A DNA stretch of 62,945 nucleotides, taken from DATILL01 sp035476575. Its GTDB lineage: Bacteria > Actinomycetota > Actinomycetes > Mycobacteriales > JACQDL01. Position 1 is the first letter of the stretch. Every line of letters starts with the position of its first letter. The notes beneath the pieces were generated by a model, which saw nothing but the letters and a program-made list of their open reading frames with translations, did no database searches and was not told the DNA's origin. The stretch is taken from positions 1 to 62,945 of the forward strand of contig DATILL010000017.1 of the NCBI GenBank assembly GCA_035476575.1, given 5' to 3'. Made by a program: the position numbers and the translations under genes. Positions 1 to 10,918 of this stretch are shown here, piece after piece.

Positions 1-45
1 TGACCACACGGCGGAGAGGTGACCACAACGAGCGGCGAGCCGGGC
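1..45 (+). repeat. Dispersed GGTSACCACA repeat, degenerate two-box copy at window edge
   Basis: Two GGTGACCACA-type boxes are visible, the first cut by the window edge and the second at 18-27, 19 bp apart. This is the short spacing of the 50-bp family seen at five other loci here. The sequence after each box is degenerate. The copy lies beyond the 3' end of the leftward HNH gene and may continue outside the window. Confidence 0.6.
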
Positions 46-98
46 GAGCTGGGCCAGCCGGGCAGGGAGGCACCTGAGCCCGGGTCGTCCGGTCGCGG

Positions 99-617
99 TC
101 AGGCGGTGGCGGCCTCGCTCACCCCGAGGTACGTCGACCAGTGCGGATCCGGCGCCCGGGAGCCGAGCAGCCGGAAGGCCATCCCGCTGGGCGCCTTGGG
201 GACGACCCGCAGCTTCCAGCCGAGCTCGGAGACGTGCCGGTCGGCCTTGGTGTGGTTGCAGTGGCCGCAGGATGCGACGACGTTCTCCCAGACATGCAAA
301 CCGCCCCGACTCCTCGGGACGACATGGTCGATGCTGGTGGCCGCTGCCCCGCAGTAGGCGCAGCGGCCGCCGTCGCGGGCGAACACCGCCTTGCGGGTCA
401 GCGGGACCTGTATCCGGAACGGAACCCGAACATACCGGGTCAACCGGACCACGCTGGGCACCGGCACCGCGCGGCTGACGGCATGCAGGACACCGTCGCC
501 AATCTCCACCGGGACGGCCTTGTCGGTGAGCACGAGGACAACGGCACGACGGGAGGACACGACGCACAGCGGCTCGTACGTCGCGTTGAGAAGCAACGTG
601 ACTGACGTTCGGGCCAC
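99..617 (-). CDS. HNH endonuclease family protein
   Basis: A 172-residue protein whose C-terminal half is a ββα-metal HNH fold. A zinc-type CAYCG knuckle (about residue 91) is followed by a DHVVPRSRGG core with the catalytic His, an N-containing WENVVASC segment and a second CGHCN knuckle. The N-terminal half starts LLLNATYEPLCVVSSRRAV, the signature of the small free-standing HNH proteins present as single copies in most actinobacteria, so this is probably a resident gene rather than a homing nuclease. The ATG at 617 gives the family's usual length. The biological substrate is unknown. It is the only leftward gene here and diverges from the oligopeptidase gene. Confidence 0.9.
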   Translation of the reverse strand: MARTSVTLLLNATYEPLCVVSSRRAVVLVLTDKAVPVEIGDGVLHAVSRAVPVPSVVRLTRYVRVPFRIQVPLTRKAVFARDGGRCAYCGAAATSIDHVVPRSRGGLHVWENVVASCGHCNHTKADRHVSELGWKLRVVPKAPSGMAFRLLGSRAPDPHWSTYLGVSEAATA

Positions 618-723
618 GGCCTCACCTCCCGCGCCAAACTAGTGAACCGGAGAACCGGAGAATTTGCACGCGATTCACGCCACTCGCCTCGTCGGTCGTT
701 ACCCATGCGTAGAGTCGGCTGCC

Positions 724-2844
724 GTGACGCCGTACATCTATCCGGCCGCCGATCGGCTCGACATCGTCGACGAGCTGTTCGGCCGGCATATCGCGGACCC
801 GTACCGCTGGCTCGAGGACCCGGCGGACCCGCGCACGGTGGCCTGGACCGCCGCGCAGGACAAGCTGGCCGCCGACCACCTCGCCGGGCTGCCCGGCCGG
901 GACCAGCTACGCGGCCGGCTGGTCGAGCTGCTGGCCGCCGGCTCGGTAGGCGTGCCCCTCTGGCGGGGCGAGCGGGCGTACTTCACCCGGCGCGCGCCCG
1001 GCCAAGAGCACGCCGTGCTCGTGCTGCGGGAGCCGGACGGCGTCGAGCGGGTGCTGGTCGACCCGGTCGCCGTCGACCCGACCGGCACCACCACGCTGGA
1101 CTCCTGGGTGCCCAGCGTCGAGGGTGACCGGCTGGCCTACCAGCTTTCCCACGGCGGCGACGAGGAGTCGCTGCTGTACGTGCTGGATGTCGCCACCGGT
1201 GAGCGGGTCGACGGCCCGATCGACCGCTGCCGCTACTCCCCGATCGCCTGGCTGCCGGGCGGCATGGAACTCTACTACGTACGCCGGCTGGCTCCGGAGT
1301 CGCTGCCCCCGGCGGAGCGGCAGTACCACCGCAGGGTATGGCGGCACCGGGTCGGCGCCGACCCAGACACCGATGTCGAGGTCCACGGTGCCGGGCTGGA
1401 GATCACCAACTACTACACCGCCGCGGTGTCCCGGGACGGCCGCTGGCTGGTCGTGACGGCCTCCGCCGGCACCGCCCCGCGGACCGACGTGTGGATCGCC
1501 GACCTTGCCCGGGCGCCCGGGCCCGGGCTGCCCGGGCTCGAGACGGCTGGCCCGCCGAAGCTGCGGGAGATCCAGGTCGGGGTGGACGCCCGGCTCTACG
1601 GCTGGGTGCGGGACGGGCGGCTCTACCTGGAGACCGACCGGGACGCGCCCCGCGGCCGGCTGTGCGTGGCCGACCCGGCCGCGCCGGAGTACGCCAACTG
1701 GCGGGACGTGGTGCCCGAGCAGGCCGAGGCGACGCTGGCCGACGTCACCCTCCTCGAGGACGGCGTGGTGCTGGCCGCGCACACTCACGACGCCAGCAAC
1801 CGGCTGACCTGGTGGTCCCCGGCCGGGGAGAAGCTGGGCGAGGTGACCGGGCTGGGCCTCGGCAGCGTCGCCGGCCTGACCTCGCGGCCCGAGGGCGGCC
1901 GGGAGGCCTGGATCGGCTACACCGACTACCTCACGCCGCCGATGGTGCTCGGCTGGTCGCTGGACACCCCGACCGCCGTACGCACCTGGGCGGCCGCGCC
2001 CGGTTCGGTTGACGTGTCCGGGCTCACCGTCACCGAGCGGCACTACCCGTCCAGGGACGGCACGCCGATCCACGCCTTCGTGATCGCCAAGCCCGCCAAG
2101 CCCGTCAGGGCCGGCGGTGCCGCCGGGACACCCGCGCCCAGGCCGGCGATCCTCTACGGCTACGGCGGCTTCAACGTGCCTCTCACGCCGGCGTACTCGG
2201 CCAACGTGCTCGCCTGGGCCGAGTGCGGCGGCGCCTGGGTGGTGGCCAACCTGCGCGGCGGTGGCGAGCACGGCGAGCACTGGCACCGGGCCGGCATGCG
2301 GGCGGCCAAGCAGAACGTGTTCGACGACTTCGCCGCGGTAGCCGCCGGCCTGGTCGACGACGGCTCGACCACCCCGGGCCAGCTCGGCATCCTCGGCGGG
2401 TCCAACGGCGGGCTGCTGGTCGGTGCTGCGTTGACCCAGTGGCCGGAGCGGTTTGCCGCGGTGATCTGCAGCGCGCCGCTGCTGGACATGGTCCGCTACG
2501 AGCGGTTCGGCCTGGGCCTGTCCTGGAACGACGAGTACGGCACCGCCGCCGACCCGACCGAGCTGGGCTGGCTGCTCGGCTACTCGCCGTACCACCGGGT
2601 GCGCGACGGCGTGGCCTACCCGGCGGTGATGTTCACCACGTTCGAGTCCGACACGAGGGTCGACCCGATGCACGCCCGCAAGATGTGCGCCGCGCTGCAG
2701 CACGCGACGACGTCGGACCGGCCTGTGCTGCTGCGCCGGGAGACCGAGGTGGGGCACGGTGCGAGGGCGGTCAGCCGCACGGTCGGGCTGAGCGTGGACC
2801 AGCTCGCGTTCTTCGCCGCCCGGCTCGGGCTGCGGCTGGGCTGA
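724..2844 (+). CDS. Prolyl oligopeptidase family serine peptidase (S9A)
   Basis: About 706 residues, the usual length for the family, which cuts proline-containing peptides in the cytoplasm. The protein opens YPAADRLDIVDELFGRH, followed by the conserved ADPYRWLED. A seven-bladed propeller region (about 70-410) precedes the α/β-hydrolase domain. The catalytic triad is visible: Ser560 in GGSNGGLL, Asp643 in SDTRVDP and His678 in GHGARAV. I chose the GTG at 724 because the family signature begins directly after it. A TTG at 664 in the same frame would add 20 unlikely residues. A strong hairpin follows the stop. Exact substrate preference is not deducible. Confidence 0.93.
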   Translation: MTPYIYPAADRLDIVDELFGRHIADPYRWLEDPADPRTVAWTAAQDKLAADHLAGLPGRDQLRGRLVELLAAGSVGVPLWRGERAYFTRRAPGQEHAVLVLREPDGVERVLVDPVAVDPTGTTTLDSWVPSVEGDRLAYQLSHGGDEESLLYVLDVATGERVDGPIDRCRYSPIAWLPGGMELYYVRRLAPESLPPAERQYHRRVWRHRVGADPDTDVEVHGAGLEITNYYTAAVSRDGRWLVVTASAGTAPRTDVWIADLARAPGPGLPGLETAGPPKLREIQVGVDARLYGWVRDGRLYLETDRDAPRGRLCVADPAAPEYANWRDVVPEQAEATLADVTLLEDGVVLAAHTHDASNRLTWWSPAGEKLGEVTGLGLGSVAGLTSRPEGGREAWIGYTDYLTPPMVLGWSLDTPTAVRTWAAAPGSVDVSGLTVTERHYPSRDGTPIHAFVIAKPAKPVRAGGAAGTPAPRPAILYGYGGFNVPLTPAYSANVLAWAECGGAWVVANLRGGGEHGEHWHRAGMRAAKQNVFDDFAAVAAGLVDDGSTTPGQLGILGGSNGGLLVGAALTQWPERFAAVICSAPLLDMVRYERFGLGLSWNDEYGTAADPTELGWLLGYSPYHRVRDGVAYPAVMFTTFESDTRVDPMHARKMCAALQHATTSDRPVLLRRETEVGHGARAVSRTVGLSVDQLAFFAARLGLRLG

Positions 2845-2871
2845 CCCCTGTCCGGTCCGGCCGGACAGGGG
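2845..2871 (+). terminator. Perfect stem-loop after oligopeptidase gene
   Basis: The 11-bp arms CCCCTGTCCGG and CCGGACAGGGG are exact complements separated by 5 nt and begin immediately after the TGA. There is no T-tract, as is common for actinobacterial terminators. Confidence 0.75.
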
Positions 2872-2976
2872 CGGCCGGACCGGACAGAACCGGCGGGCGG
2901 GACCGGCGCCCGGGACCGGCGAGCGGTGCGGCGGGCGGTGCGGCGGGTCGATGGCGGGCATGAAAAGCTGGCCTCC

Positions 2977-3942
2977 ATGCCGTTGCGCCTCGCCATCCCC
3001 CACCGCGAGTGGCTCGCCCAACACTGGCAGGGCCTGGCCATCGGAGCCGGCCGGATCCTCCTGATCGTCCTGCTCGCGCTCGCCGTCCGGGCACTGGTCA
3101 ACCGGGCGATCCAACGGGTCACCCGGGCGGGCGAGGGCGCCGGGCCGGCGCTGCTGCGCCCGCTGCGGGAGCGGGCGCTGCCCGGGCTGCTGGAGGGCTC
3201 CAAGCTGCTAGAAGGCAGGGAAAGCACCGCCTTACTGTCCGAACGGCGCAAGCAACGGGCCGAGACACTGGGCTCGATCCTGCGCAGCATCACGTCGTTC
3301 GCGGTGCTGGCACTGGCCCTCATGCTGATCCTGGGTGAGCTCGGCCTTAACCTGGGGCCGATCATCGCCAGCGCCGGCATCGTCGGCGTCGCCCTCGGCT
3401 TCGGTGCCCAGAACCTGGTGAAGGACTTCATCTCCGGGGTTTTTATGCTGCTGGAGGACCAGTACGGCGTCGGTGACGTCATCGACGTCGGTGAGGCGAC
3501 CGGCAGCGTCGAGGAGGTCGGCCTGCGGGTCACCCGGCTGCGGGACATATATGGCACCGTCTGGTACGTCCGCAACGGAGAGATCATTCGGGTCGGCAAC
3601 AAGTCACAGGGTTTCGCCCGGGTGGTGCTCGACGTGCCAGTGGCACAGGGGGCCGACCTAGAGCGGGCGGGCCACATCATGCGGGAGACGGCCGAGACGC
3701 TGCGGGCTGACGATGACTGGTCCCAGTCGGTGCTGGAGGATCCGAAGTATCTCGGCGTAGAGCAGATCAACCCAGACGGCGTGGTCCTCCGGCTGACCGT
3801 TAAGGTGCGGCCAGGTGAACAATGGCGGGTCGGCCGGGAGCTGCGGCGCCGAATCATAGACCGGTTCGACGCCGAAGATGTCAGCATGCCCTGTTCCACT
3901 GAGCACATCCACATCCACGCCGAAGGCCCACCGGCGAGATAG
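2977..3942 (+). CDS. Small-conductance mechanosensitive channel (MscS family)
   Basis: A 321-residue membrane protein that would release solutes on hypo-osmotic shock. One N-terminal helix (about 20-42) is followed by a charged linker. Two further helices come next; the second is the Gly/Ala-rich pore helix running through IVGVALGFGAQNLVKDF, the MscS signature. Then comes the β-domain start with EDQYGVGDVIDV and a mixed α/β cytoplasmic vestibule. The C-terminus carries HIHIH near the end. The ATG at 2977 places a short soluble stretch before the first helix. An upstream in-frame start at 2926 would add only an Arg-rich tail. The gene stands alone between the oligopeptidase terminator and the MFS gene. 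Confidence 0.92.
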   Translation: MPLRLAIPHREWLAQHWQGLAIGAGRILLIVLLALAVRALVNRAIQRVTRAGEGAGPALLRPLRERALPGLLEGSKLLEGRESTALLSERRKQRAETLGSILRSITSFAVLALALMLILGELGLNLGPIIASAGIVGVALGFGAQNLVKDFISGVFMLLEDQYGVGDVIDVGEATGSVEEVGLRVTRLRDIYGTVWYVRNGEIIRVGNKSQGFARVVLDVPVAQGADLERAGHIMRETAETLRADDDWSQSVLEDPKYLGVEQINPDGVVLRLTVKVRPGEQWRVGRELRRRIIDRFDAEDVSMPCSTEHIHIHAEGPPAR

Positions 3943-4047
3943 GCCTCTCATGTTCCACATCTGATAGTCCACGTTGGCTACCGCGTGGGCGTCCGCTCAG
4001 GCGCCCCAGGCTGCGCCAGACGGCATCGATACGGCAGACTGTTGGCC

Positions 4048-5484
4048 ATGCGGAATGTGCACGGTCGTCGGGCGCCCGCGGATGGTCAGGAAACCCCTGC
4101 CGCCGACGACGCGGCCGACTCACCGGACGACGCATCACCGCCACCCGGGAAAGGCGTCCCGCCACGCTCGGGCGGACCAGCCGCCGGGCTGGGTCCCGCC
4201 GGCCACGAGGCAGCGCCGGACAGTCGGGCCACCACCGCGCCACGCCCGCCCGAGACGCGGACGCGCGAACGCCCCGCGACGTACCGGGACGTCTTCGCGG
4301 TCCGGGCCTACCGGCACCTCTTCCTGGCCAACGTCCTGTCGATGACCGGTGACCAGCTTTCCAAGGTGGCGCTGGCGGTCCTCGTCTACACCACGACCAG
4401 GTCCGCCACGCTGGCCGCGGCTACCTTCGCTGTCACGTTCCTGCCCTGGGTCGTCGGCGGCCCGCTGCTCTCGTCGTACGCCGACCTGCTGCCGCGACGG
4501 CGGGTGCTGGTCGGCTGCGACCTCGCCCGGGCCGTGCTGGTCGGCGCGCTGGCCATCCCGCACATGCCGGTGCCGGCGCTGATCGGGATCCTGTTCCTGG
4601 CCACCCTGTTCTCCCCGCCGTTCTCCTCGGCCCGGGCCGCGATGATGCCCGACCTGCTGGAGGGTGACCGGTACGTCGTGGCGAACGGCCTGGACGCGCT
4701 GGTCCGGCAGTTGGCCCAGGTCACCGGCTTCCTGGTCGGGGGCGCGGCGGTGCTCCTCATCACCGTGCGCGGCGCGCTGCTGGCCGACGTGGCCACCTTC
4801 CTGATCTCCGCCCTGCTCATCCTGCGCGGCGTGCCCGACCTGCCCGCGGCGAGCACCCAGAAGGTCCGGTTCAACGCGCTGCGGGACACCGTGGCCGGGG
4901 TCCGGATCGTCTTCGGCGACAAGGTGCTGCGTGCCTACGTGGCGCTGTTCTGGCTGGCGTCGGCGTTCGGCTACGCCTACGAGGGCATCGCGGCGCCGTT
5001 CGCCCAGGCGCTGCACGGTGGGCCAGCCACGGTGGGGATGTTGCTCGCCGCTGGCCCCCTCGGTCTCGCGCTGGGGGCGTTCCTGCTGGCCCGGTGGGTC
5101 TCGCCGGAACGGCGGATGCGGCTGATCGTGCCGTTCGCAATGCTCTCGATGATCGCGCTGATCCCGGTCGTAGCCGTCCGGTCGACCGGGGTGGTGCTGG
5201 TCCTGATCTTCCTGGCCGGGCTCGGCAGCGGGTTCAGCGCGCCGTTGAACGCGCTGTTCGTCCGGGCCGTGCCGGCCGAGTTCCGCGGCCGGGCGTTCGG
5301 CGTGGCACAGGCTGGGGTGCAGGCCCTGCAGGGTGCCGCCATGCTCGGTGCCGGCCTGGTGGTGGACCGGGCCGGCGTCGGCGCGGGCACCGTGGTCGGC
5401 TGGTGCGGCATCGTCGGCACGGTGGTGGTGGCCGGTGCGGCCGTGCTGCTCTGGCCGCGCGACGACTTCCACCGGGGCCGGTGA
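4048..5484 (+). CDS. MFS transporter (MFS_3/EntS-like exporter)
   Basis: About 478 residues. An acidic/Pro-rich disordered N-terminus (about 1-70) precedes the first helix. The core begins YRDVFAVRAYRHLFLANVLS, typical of the EntS/MFS_3 branch, and has 11-12 predicted helices. The loop after TM2 has LLPRRRVLVGCDLAR, the major-facilitator motif region with the basic cluster. The ATG at 4048 is preferred over a GTG at 3985. The substrate is unknown; relatives export siderophores, macrolides or other small molecules. The stop is about 40 nt before the globin gene, with no visible terminator, so the two could be co-transcribed. Confidence 0.88.
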   Translation: MRNVHGRRAPADGQETPAADDAADSPDDASPPPGKGVPPRSGGPAAGLGPAGHEAAPDSRATTAPRPPETRTRERPATYRDVFAVRAYRHLFLANVLSMTGDQLSKVALAVLVYTTTRSATLAAATFAVTFLPWVVGGPLLSSYADLLPRRRVLVGCDLARAVLVGALAIPHMPVPALIGILFLATLFSPPFSSARAAMMPDLLEGDRYVVANGLDALVRQLAQVTGFLVGGAAVLLITVRGALLADVATFLISALLILRGVPDLPAASTQKVRFNALRDTVAGVRIVFGDKVLRAYVALFWLASAFGYAYEGIAAPFAQALHGGPATVGMLLAAGPLGLALGAFLLARWVSPERRMRLIVPFAMLSMIALIPVVAVRSTGVVLVLIFLAGLGSGFSAPLNALFVRAVPAEFRGRAFGVAQAGVQALQGAAMLGAGLVVDRAGVGAGTVVGWCGIVGTVVVAGAAVLLWPRDDFHRGR

Positions 5485-5522
5485 CGCGGTGCGGACGCGC
5501 GTTCGTCCGTAGGATCAGGGAC

Positions 5523-5918
5523 GTGCAGATCTCAGGGCAGCCGGAGCCGTCGTTCTATGAGCAGGTCGGCGGCGAGGAGACCTTCCGCGCGCTGGTCGCG
5601 GAGTTTTACGCGGGCGTGGCGGACGACCCGGTGCTCCGTCCGCTCTACCCGGATCCAGACCTGGCCACCGCCGAACGGCGGCTGCGGATGTTCCTGGTGC
5701 AGTACTGGGGCGGCCCGCGGACCTACTCCGAGCAGCGCGGGCATCCCCGGCTCCGGATGCGGCACGCGCCATTCGCGATCGGCGAACGGGAGCGGCTCGC
5801 GTGGCTGGCGCACATGCGCCGCGCGGTGGACACCATCGAGCTGTCGGATGAGCAGCGCGAGACGCTGTGGAGCTACCTGGAGTCGGCGGCCTGGTCCCTG
5901 CAGAACCAGCCGGGCTAG
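5523..5918 (+). CDS. glbO: Group II truncated haemoglobin (trHbO)
   Basis: A 131-residue 2-over-2 globin that binds O2 and is linked to NO/peroxide chemistry and respiration in actinobacteria. Diagnostic stretches are SFYEQVGG at the N-terminus, QYWGGPRTYSEQRGHPRLRM and RMRHAPF, which carries the proximal His (F8). Tyr at B10 (EFYAGVADD) and Trp at G8 (AWLAHM) fit group II. Length and order match mycobacterial trHbO almost residue for residue. The GTG at 5523 has a weak CAGGGA ribosome site and gives the standard N-terminus. The longer upstream frame runs into the MFS gene and was rejected. Confidence 0.95.
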   Translation: MQISGQPEPSFYEQVGGEETFRALVAEFYAGVADDPVLRPLYPDPDLATAERRLRMFLVQYWGGPRTYSEQRGHPRLRMRHAPFAIGERERLAWLAHMRRAVDTIELSDEQRETLWSYLESAAWSLQNQPG

Positions 5919-6063
5919 CCCAGGCGGAGCGTCCTCATTCACGGGGAAGCGACTTCTCTGTCGTCGGTACCCGGTATGGTCCCCATGAACGGGGCGGCGC
6001 TCTCCTGGGTCTCCCGGGTGTCCCGGCCCGTTCTGGACCGTGAACCCGACTTCGAGGTGAGTC

Positions 6064-7665
6064 GTGCACCGCGTGGAGCAGACCAGCATCGGGCACCGGC
6101 GGGCGTCCTCCGGCGTCGCGTGGTGGCAGAACGCGGTCTTCTACCAGATCTATGTGCGCAGCTTCTACGACAGCAACGGCGACGGCGTCGGCGACCTGGA
6201 CGGCATCCGGGAGCGGTTGGGCTATCTGACCCTGCTAGGGGTGGACGCGCTGTGGGTCACGCCGTTCTACCCCTCGCCGATGGCCGACCACGGCTACGAC
6301 GTGAGCGACCCGCGCGGCGTCGACCCGGAGTTCGGTGACCTCCGCGCGTTCGACGAGCTGGTCCGCGCGGCGCACGCCGACGGCTTGCGGGTGACCATCG
6401 ACCTGATCCCGAACCACACCTCGCATCACCATCCGTGGTTCACCGAGGCGCTAGCGTCGCTGCCGGGCAGCCCCGCGCGGGAGCGGTACTACTTCCGGGA
6501 CGGGCGTGGGCCGGACGGCACCGCCCCGCCGAACAACTGGCAGTCCGTCTTCGGCGGGCCGGCGTGGAGCCCCACGTCGGACGGGCAGTGGTACCTGCAC
6601 CTGTTCGCCCCGGAGCAGCCCGACCTCAACTGGGCGAACCCTGAGGTGGTCGCGGACTTCGAGAAGACCATGCGGTTCTGGCTGGACCGGGGGGTGGACG
6701 GCTTCCGCATCGACGTCGCGCACGGGATGGCCAAGCCGGCCGACCTGGCCGACATGGCACAGCCGCTGTCCGCCCCGATCCTGCAGCACCTCGAGCACGC
6801 GATGGACCCACGCTTCGACGACGACGGGGTGCATGACCTACATCGGATGATCCGGCGGGTCTCGGACAAGTACCCGGACCGGGTGGTGACCGGCGAGGTG
6901 TGGGTGACCGACGACGAGCGGCTGTCCCGGTACGCCCGGCCGGACGAGCTGCACCTCGTGTTCAACTTCCTGCTGCTGGAGGCCGCGTGGGACGCCCGGG
7001 CGTTCACTGAGGCGATCACCCACTCGCTAGCCGCGATGCAGTCGGTCGGCGCCCCGCCCACCTGGGTGCTGTCCAACCACGACGTTTCCCGGCACGTGAC
7101 CCGGTACGGCGGCGGCGAGCTGGGGGTGCGCCGGGCCCGGGCGGCGGCGCTGCTCCAGCTCGCGCTGCCGGGCGTGGCGTACATCTACAACGGCGACGAG
7201 CTCGGGCTGGCCAACGTCGACCTGCCCGACTCGGCCCTGCAGGATCCGGTCTGGGAACGGTCCGGGCATATCCAGCGCGGCCGGGACGCGGAGCGGGTGC
7301 CGCTGCCGTGGGGGGGCGTGGCGCCGCCGTACGGGTTCAGCCGTGGCTCGCTGACCTGGCTGCCGATGCCGGCTGGGTGGGGAGAGCTGTCCGTCGAGGC
7401 CCAGTTGGACGACCCCGGCTCGATGCTGTCGCTGTACCGGCAGGCGCTGGAGCTGCGCCGCGAGCACCCGGCGGTCAGCGGCGACGAGGTGGAGTGGTTC
7501 GGCGCGCCGGAGGGATGCATGGCGTTCCGCCGCAGCGGTGGGCTGGTGTGCGCACTCAACGCGAGCGACACGTCGGTGCCGATGCCGCCGGGCGACCTGA
7601 TCCTCACCTCCGGACCGCTGGACGGTGGCGGGCTGCCGCCGGACACCGCGGTCTGGCTCGCCTGA
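6064..7665 (+). CDS. GH13 alpha-amylase family protein, probable alpha-glucosidase
   Basis: A 533-residue retaining glycosidase that hydrolyses α-glucosidic bonds of oligosaccharides. It is a (β/α)8 barrel starting WWQNAVFYQIYVRSFYDSNGDG, characteristic of the oligo-1,6-glucosidase/α-glucosidase subfamily. The four GH13 regions are intact: DLIPNH (113-118), GFRIDVAHG with nucleophile Asp217, GEVWV with acid/base Glu278, and SNHD with Asp340. No signal peptide is present, so it is cytosolic. The GTG at 6064 follows a GAGGTGA ribosome site. Trehalose synthase is unlikely because the C-terminal maltokinase-type extension is absent. It converges with the next gene across 42 nt. Confidence 0.9.
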   Translation: MHRVEQTSIGHRRASSGVAWWQNAVFYQIYVRSFYDSNGDGVGDLDGIRERLGYLTLLGVDALWVTPFYPSPMADHGYDVSDPRGVDPEFGDLRAFDELVRAAHADGLRVTIDLIPNHTSHHHPWFTEALASLPGSPARERYYFRDGRGPDGTAPPNNWQSVFGGPAWSPTSDGQWYLHLFAPEQPDLNWANPEVVADFEKTMRFWLDRGVDGFRIDVAHGMAKPADLADMAQPLSAPILQHLEHAMDPRFDDDGVHDLHRMIRRVSDKYPDRVVTGEVWVTDDERLSRYARPDELHLVFNFLLLEAAWDARAFTEAITHSLAAMQSVGAPPTWVLSNHDVSRHVTRYGGGELGVRRARAAALLQLALPGVAYIYNGDELGLANVDLPDSALQDPVWERSGHIQRGRDAERVPLPWGGVAPPYGFSRGSLTWLPMPAGWGELSVEAQLDDPGSMLSLYRQALELRREHPAVSGDEVEWFGAPEGCMAFRRSGGLVCALNASDTSVPMPPGDLILTSGPLDGGGLPPDTAVWLA

Positions 7666-7707
7666 GCGGTGCTCGTGGTGCGCATCGCCGAGGACGCGGT
7701 GCGCGGG

Positions 7708-8487
7708 TCAGCATGCACCAAGGGTCGGCGCCGAGGGTCGGCGTGCACCGAGGGCGAGGGCGGGCGTACGGCGGTGGTAGACCGACCCGTACGGCGCGGC
7801 CAGCCGAACCCAGCCGCCGGCCACGCTGACGCCGCAGTCGGGATCGCCGGCTCTGGGAGGGTCACCGGCCTTGGCGGGGGCGCCGAGGAAGCCCATCCGC
7901 CAGGCCGCGTGCAGCACTCGCAGCGGCAGGATGACCGTCCGGTCGCCGTCGTCGACCCGGAGCGCCTCATGGTCGAGCAACGCCTCGCCGACCACGGTAG
8001 CGCCCGGCCCACCGCGGGCCGACTCGAACGCCGCCATCCCGGCCCGGACGGTCCGCTCGATCGCGGCGGCCGGGATCACCTCCAGCCGCCGCCAGCCCGT
8101 CGCCAGCGGCAGCATGCCGCGCCACTCGGTGTCCCGGTGCGCCGGTGCCGCGACGGTGATGGTGCCGGTCTCCATCGGGAGCGCGCGGTCGAGGGCGGCG
8201 AGCAGGTCGTGCGCGGCGTAGGTGCGGTCGGTGCCCGGCTGGACACTGTGTACGGTGCGGCTGACCAGGACATCAAGCGGGAGCCGGCTGTAAGCCGTGG
8301 TGCGGTCGGCGGCGCCGCGCAGCCGGACCAGCCCGCGCGGATCGAGCCTCAGCACCCGGGCACAGAACGCCGCGAGGTCAGCCACGTCGCCGACGCCACC
8401 CAGCGTGAGCCCGGCGCTGGGTGGTGCCGGGCTGGCTGCCGGACCGGCAGCGACAGCCGACCGGGCGCTTTCGGGCCGGTCGCTCAT
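7708..8487 (-). CDS. Conserved actinobacterial protein of unknown function
   Basis: A 259-residue soluble protein with an Ala-rich N-terminus. The central region reads LRGAADRTTAYSRLPLDVLVSRT, and the middle contains an acidic/hydrophobic β-rich stretch. I recognise no catalytic motif. Its ATG overlaps the stop of the thioesterase gene (ATGA), so the two are translationally coupled and probably share an operon with ettA. I infer, without being able to search, that this gene order recurs in related genera. An in-frame extension upstream to 8697 lies wholly within the thioesterase gene and is Arg/Gly-rich noise. Confidence 0.75.
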   Translation of the reverse strand: MSDRPESARSAVAAGPAASPAPPSAGLTLGGVGDVADLAAFCARVLRLDPRGLVRLRGAADRTTAYSRLPLDVLVSRTVHSVQPGTDRTYAAHDLLAALDRALPMETGTITVAAPAHRDTEWRGMLPLATGWRRLEVIPAAAIERTVRAGMAAFESARGGPGATVVGEALLDHEALRVDDGDRTVILPLRVLHAAWRMGFLGAPAKAGDPPRAGDPDCGVSVAGGWVRLAAPYGSVYHRRTPALALGARRPSAPTLGAC

Positions 8488-8918
8488 GCCGCCCCCGCGG
8501 CCGGCTCGGCGTGTGCTTCGAGGAAGGCCCGCTCGGCCTCGTCCAGCCGGCGGGGCCGCTCCGCCGCCAGGTCGTACAGCACGCACCGCGACCTGGCCCG
8601 GGCGACCAGCGGCGCCCCGACGGCCGGGCCGTCGTAGATCTCGTACTCGACGACGAACGACGCCGCCCGGATTGCGGCGCACCACAGCTCGACGCACAAC
8701 GGCTCAGCGCGGTACACCACCTGGCGCAGGTAGTCAATCTCGTGCCGTGCGATCACCACGCCACGCTCGAACGACGCCAGCCCCTGCTCTCCGGCCTGCC
8801 GGAAGAACAGGTCCACCCGGGCCTGTTCGAGGTAGGCCAGGTACTGGGTGTTGTTCACATGGCCGTACGGGTCCTGGTCGGCCCACCGCATCGGGCAAAG
8901 GTACCTGTGACGCGCCAT
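8484..8918 (-). CDS. Acyl-CoA thioesterase, 4HBT hotdog fold
   Basis: A 144-residue single-hotdog enzyme that hydrolyses acyl-CoA thioesters. Diagnostic is MRWADQDPYGHVNNTQYL, with the catalytic Asp of the 4-hydroxybenzoyl-CoA thioesterase family and the helix-start HVNN. EIDYLRQVVY and VEYEIYD match later strands of the fold. The ATG at 8918 fits because the fold starts ten residues later. An in-frame start at 8993 would add 25 residues translated from the 60-bp direct repeat and is unlikely. It lies between ettA and an unknown gene to which it is coupled by a 4-nt overlap. Physiological acyl chain unknown. Confidence 0.88.
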   Translation of the reverse strand: MARHRYLCPMRWADQDPYGHVNNTQYLAYLEQARVDLFFRQAGEQGLASFERGVVIARHEIDYLRQVVYRAEPLCVELWCAAIRAASFVVEYEIYDGPAVGAPLVARARSRCVLYDLAAERPRRLDEAERAFLEAHAEPAAGAA

Positions 8919-8933
8919 ACCCCCAGTATGACG

Positions 8934-9110
8934 GGCCAGGCGGAGAGCCGCGTGGCGTGGAACACCACCCGAGCAGCCCGACCACACCGCCACCGCACGC
9001 CCACCCGGGCACCGCCGGGAGCCCAGACGGCCAGGCGGAGGGCCGCGTGGCGTGGTACGCCAGGCGAGCGGCCCGACAACGCCGCCAGCGCGCGTCTGGG
9101 CTCCCGGCGG
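8934..9110. repeat. Direct repeat plus exact 18-bp inverted repeat downstream of ettA
   Basis: Two imperfect copies of a roughly 60-bp sequence start at 8934 and 9029 (both GGCCAGGCGGAG...), with about a dozen mismatches. The second copy sits in the loop of an exact inverted repeat. CCGCCGGGAGCCCAGACG at 9013-9030 pairs with its complement at 9093-9110, which ends two bases before the ettA stop. On the leftward transcript this forms an 18-bp stem with a 62-nt loop between ettA and the thioesterase gene. It could be an attenuator, a processing site or a terminator. Confidence 0.8.
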
Positions 9111-9111
9111 G

Positions 9112-10791
<1,680 letters not shown>

Positions 10792-10918
10792 AGTTGGGAT
10801 GCCTTTCGCCGGATGCGGTCCACCCAGTCTCTCAACCCCGTTCCCGCGGGCCAACTGGGCACCGGCGGCAGCGGGCCGGCACGCCACCCGCCACCACCGG
10901 TCACCCGGCAGGGGCCGG

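Noticed and set aside
99..617. Homing endonuclease or mobile intron
   Set aside because: The protein matches the small resident actinobacterial HNH type and no intron or interrupted gene surrounds it.
907..3114. Long leftward frame opposite the prolyl oligopeptidase gene
   Set aside because: Mirror frame of a high-GC gene with His/Arg/Gly-rich translation and no motifs; the forward frame has an intact catalytic triad.
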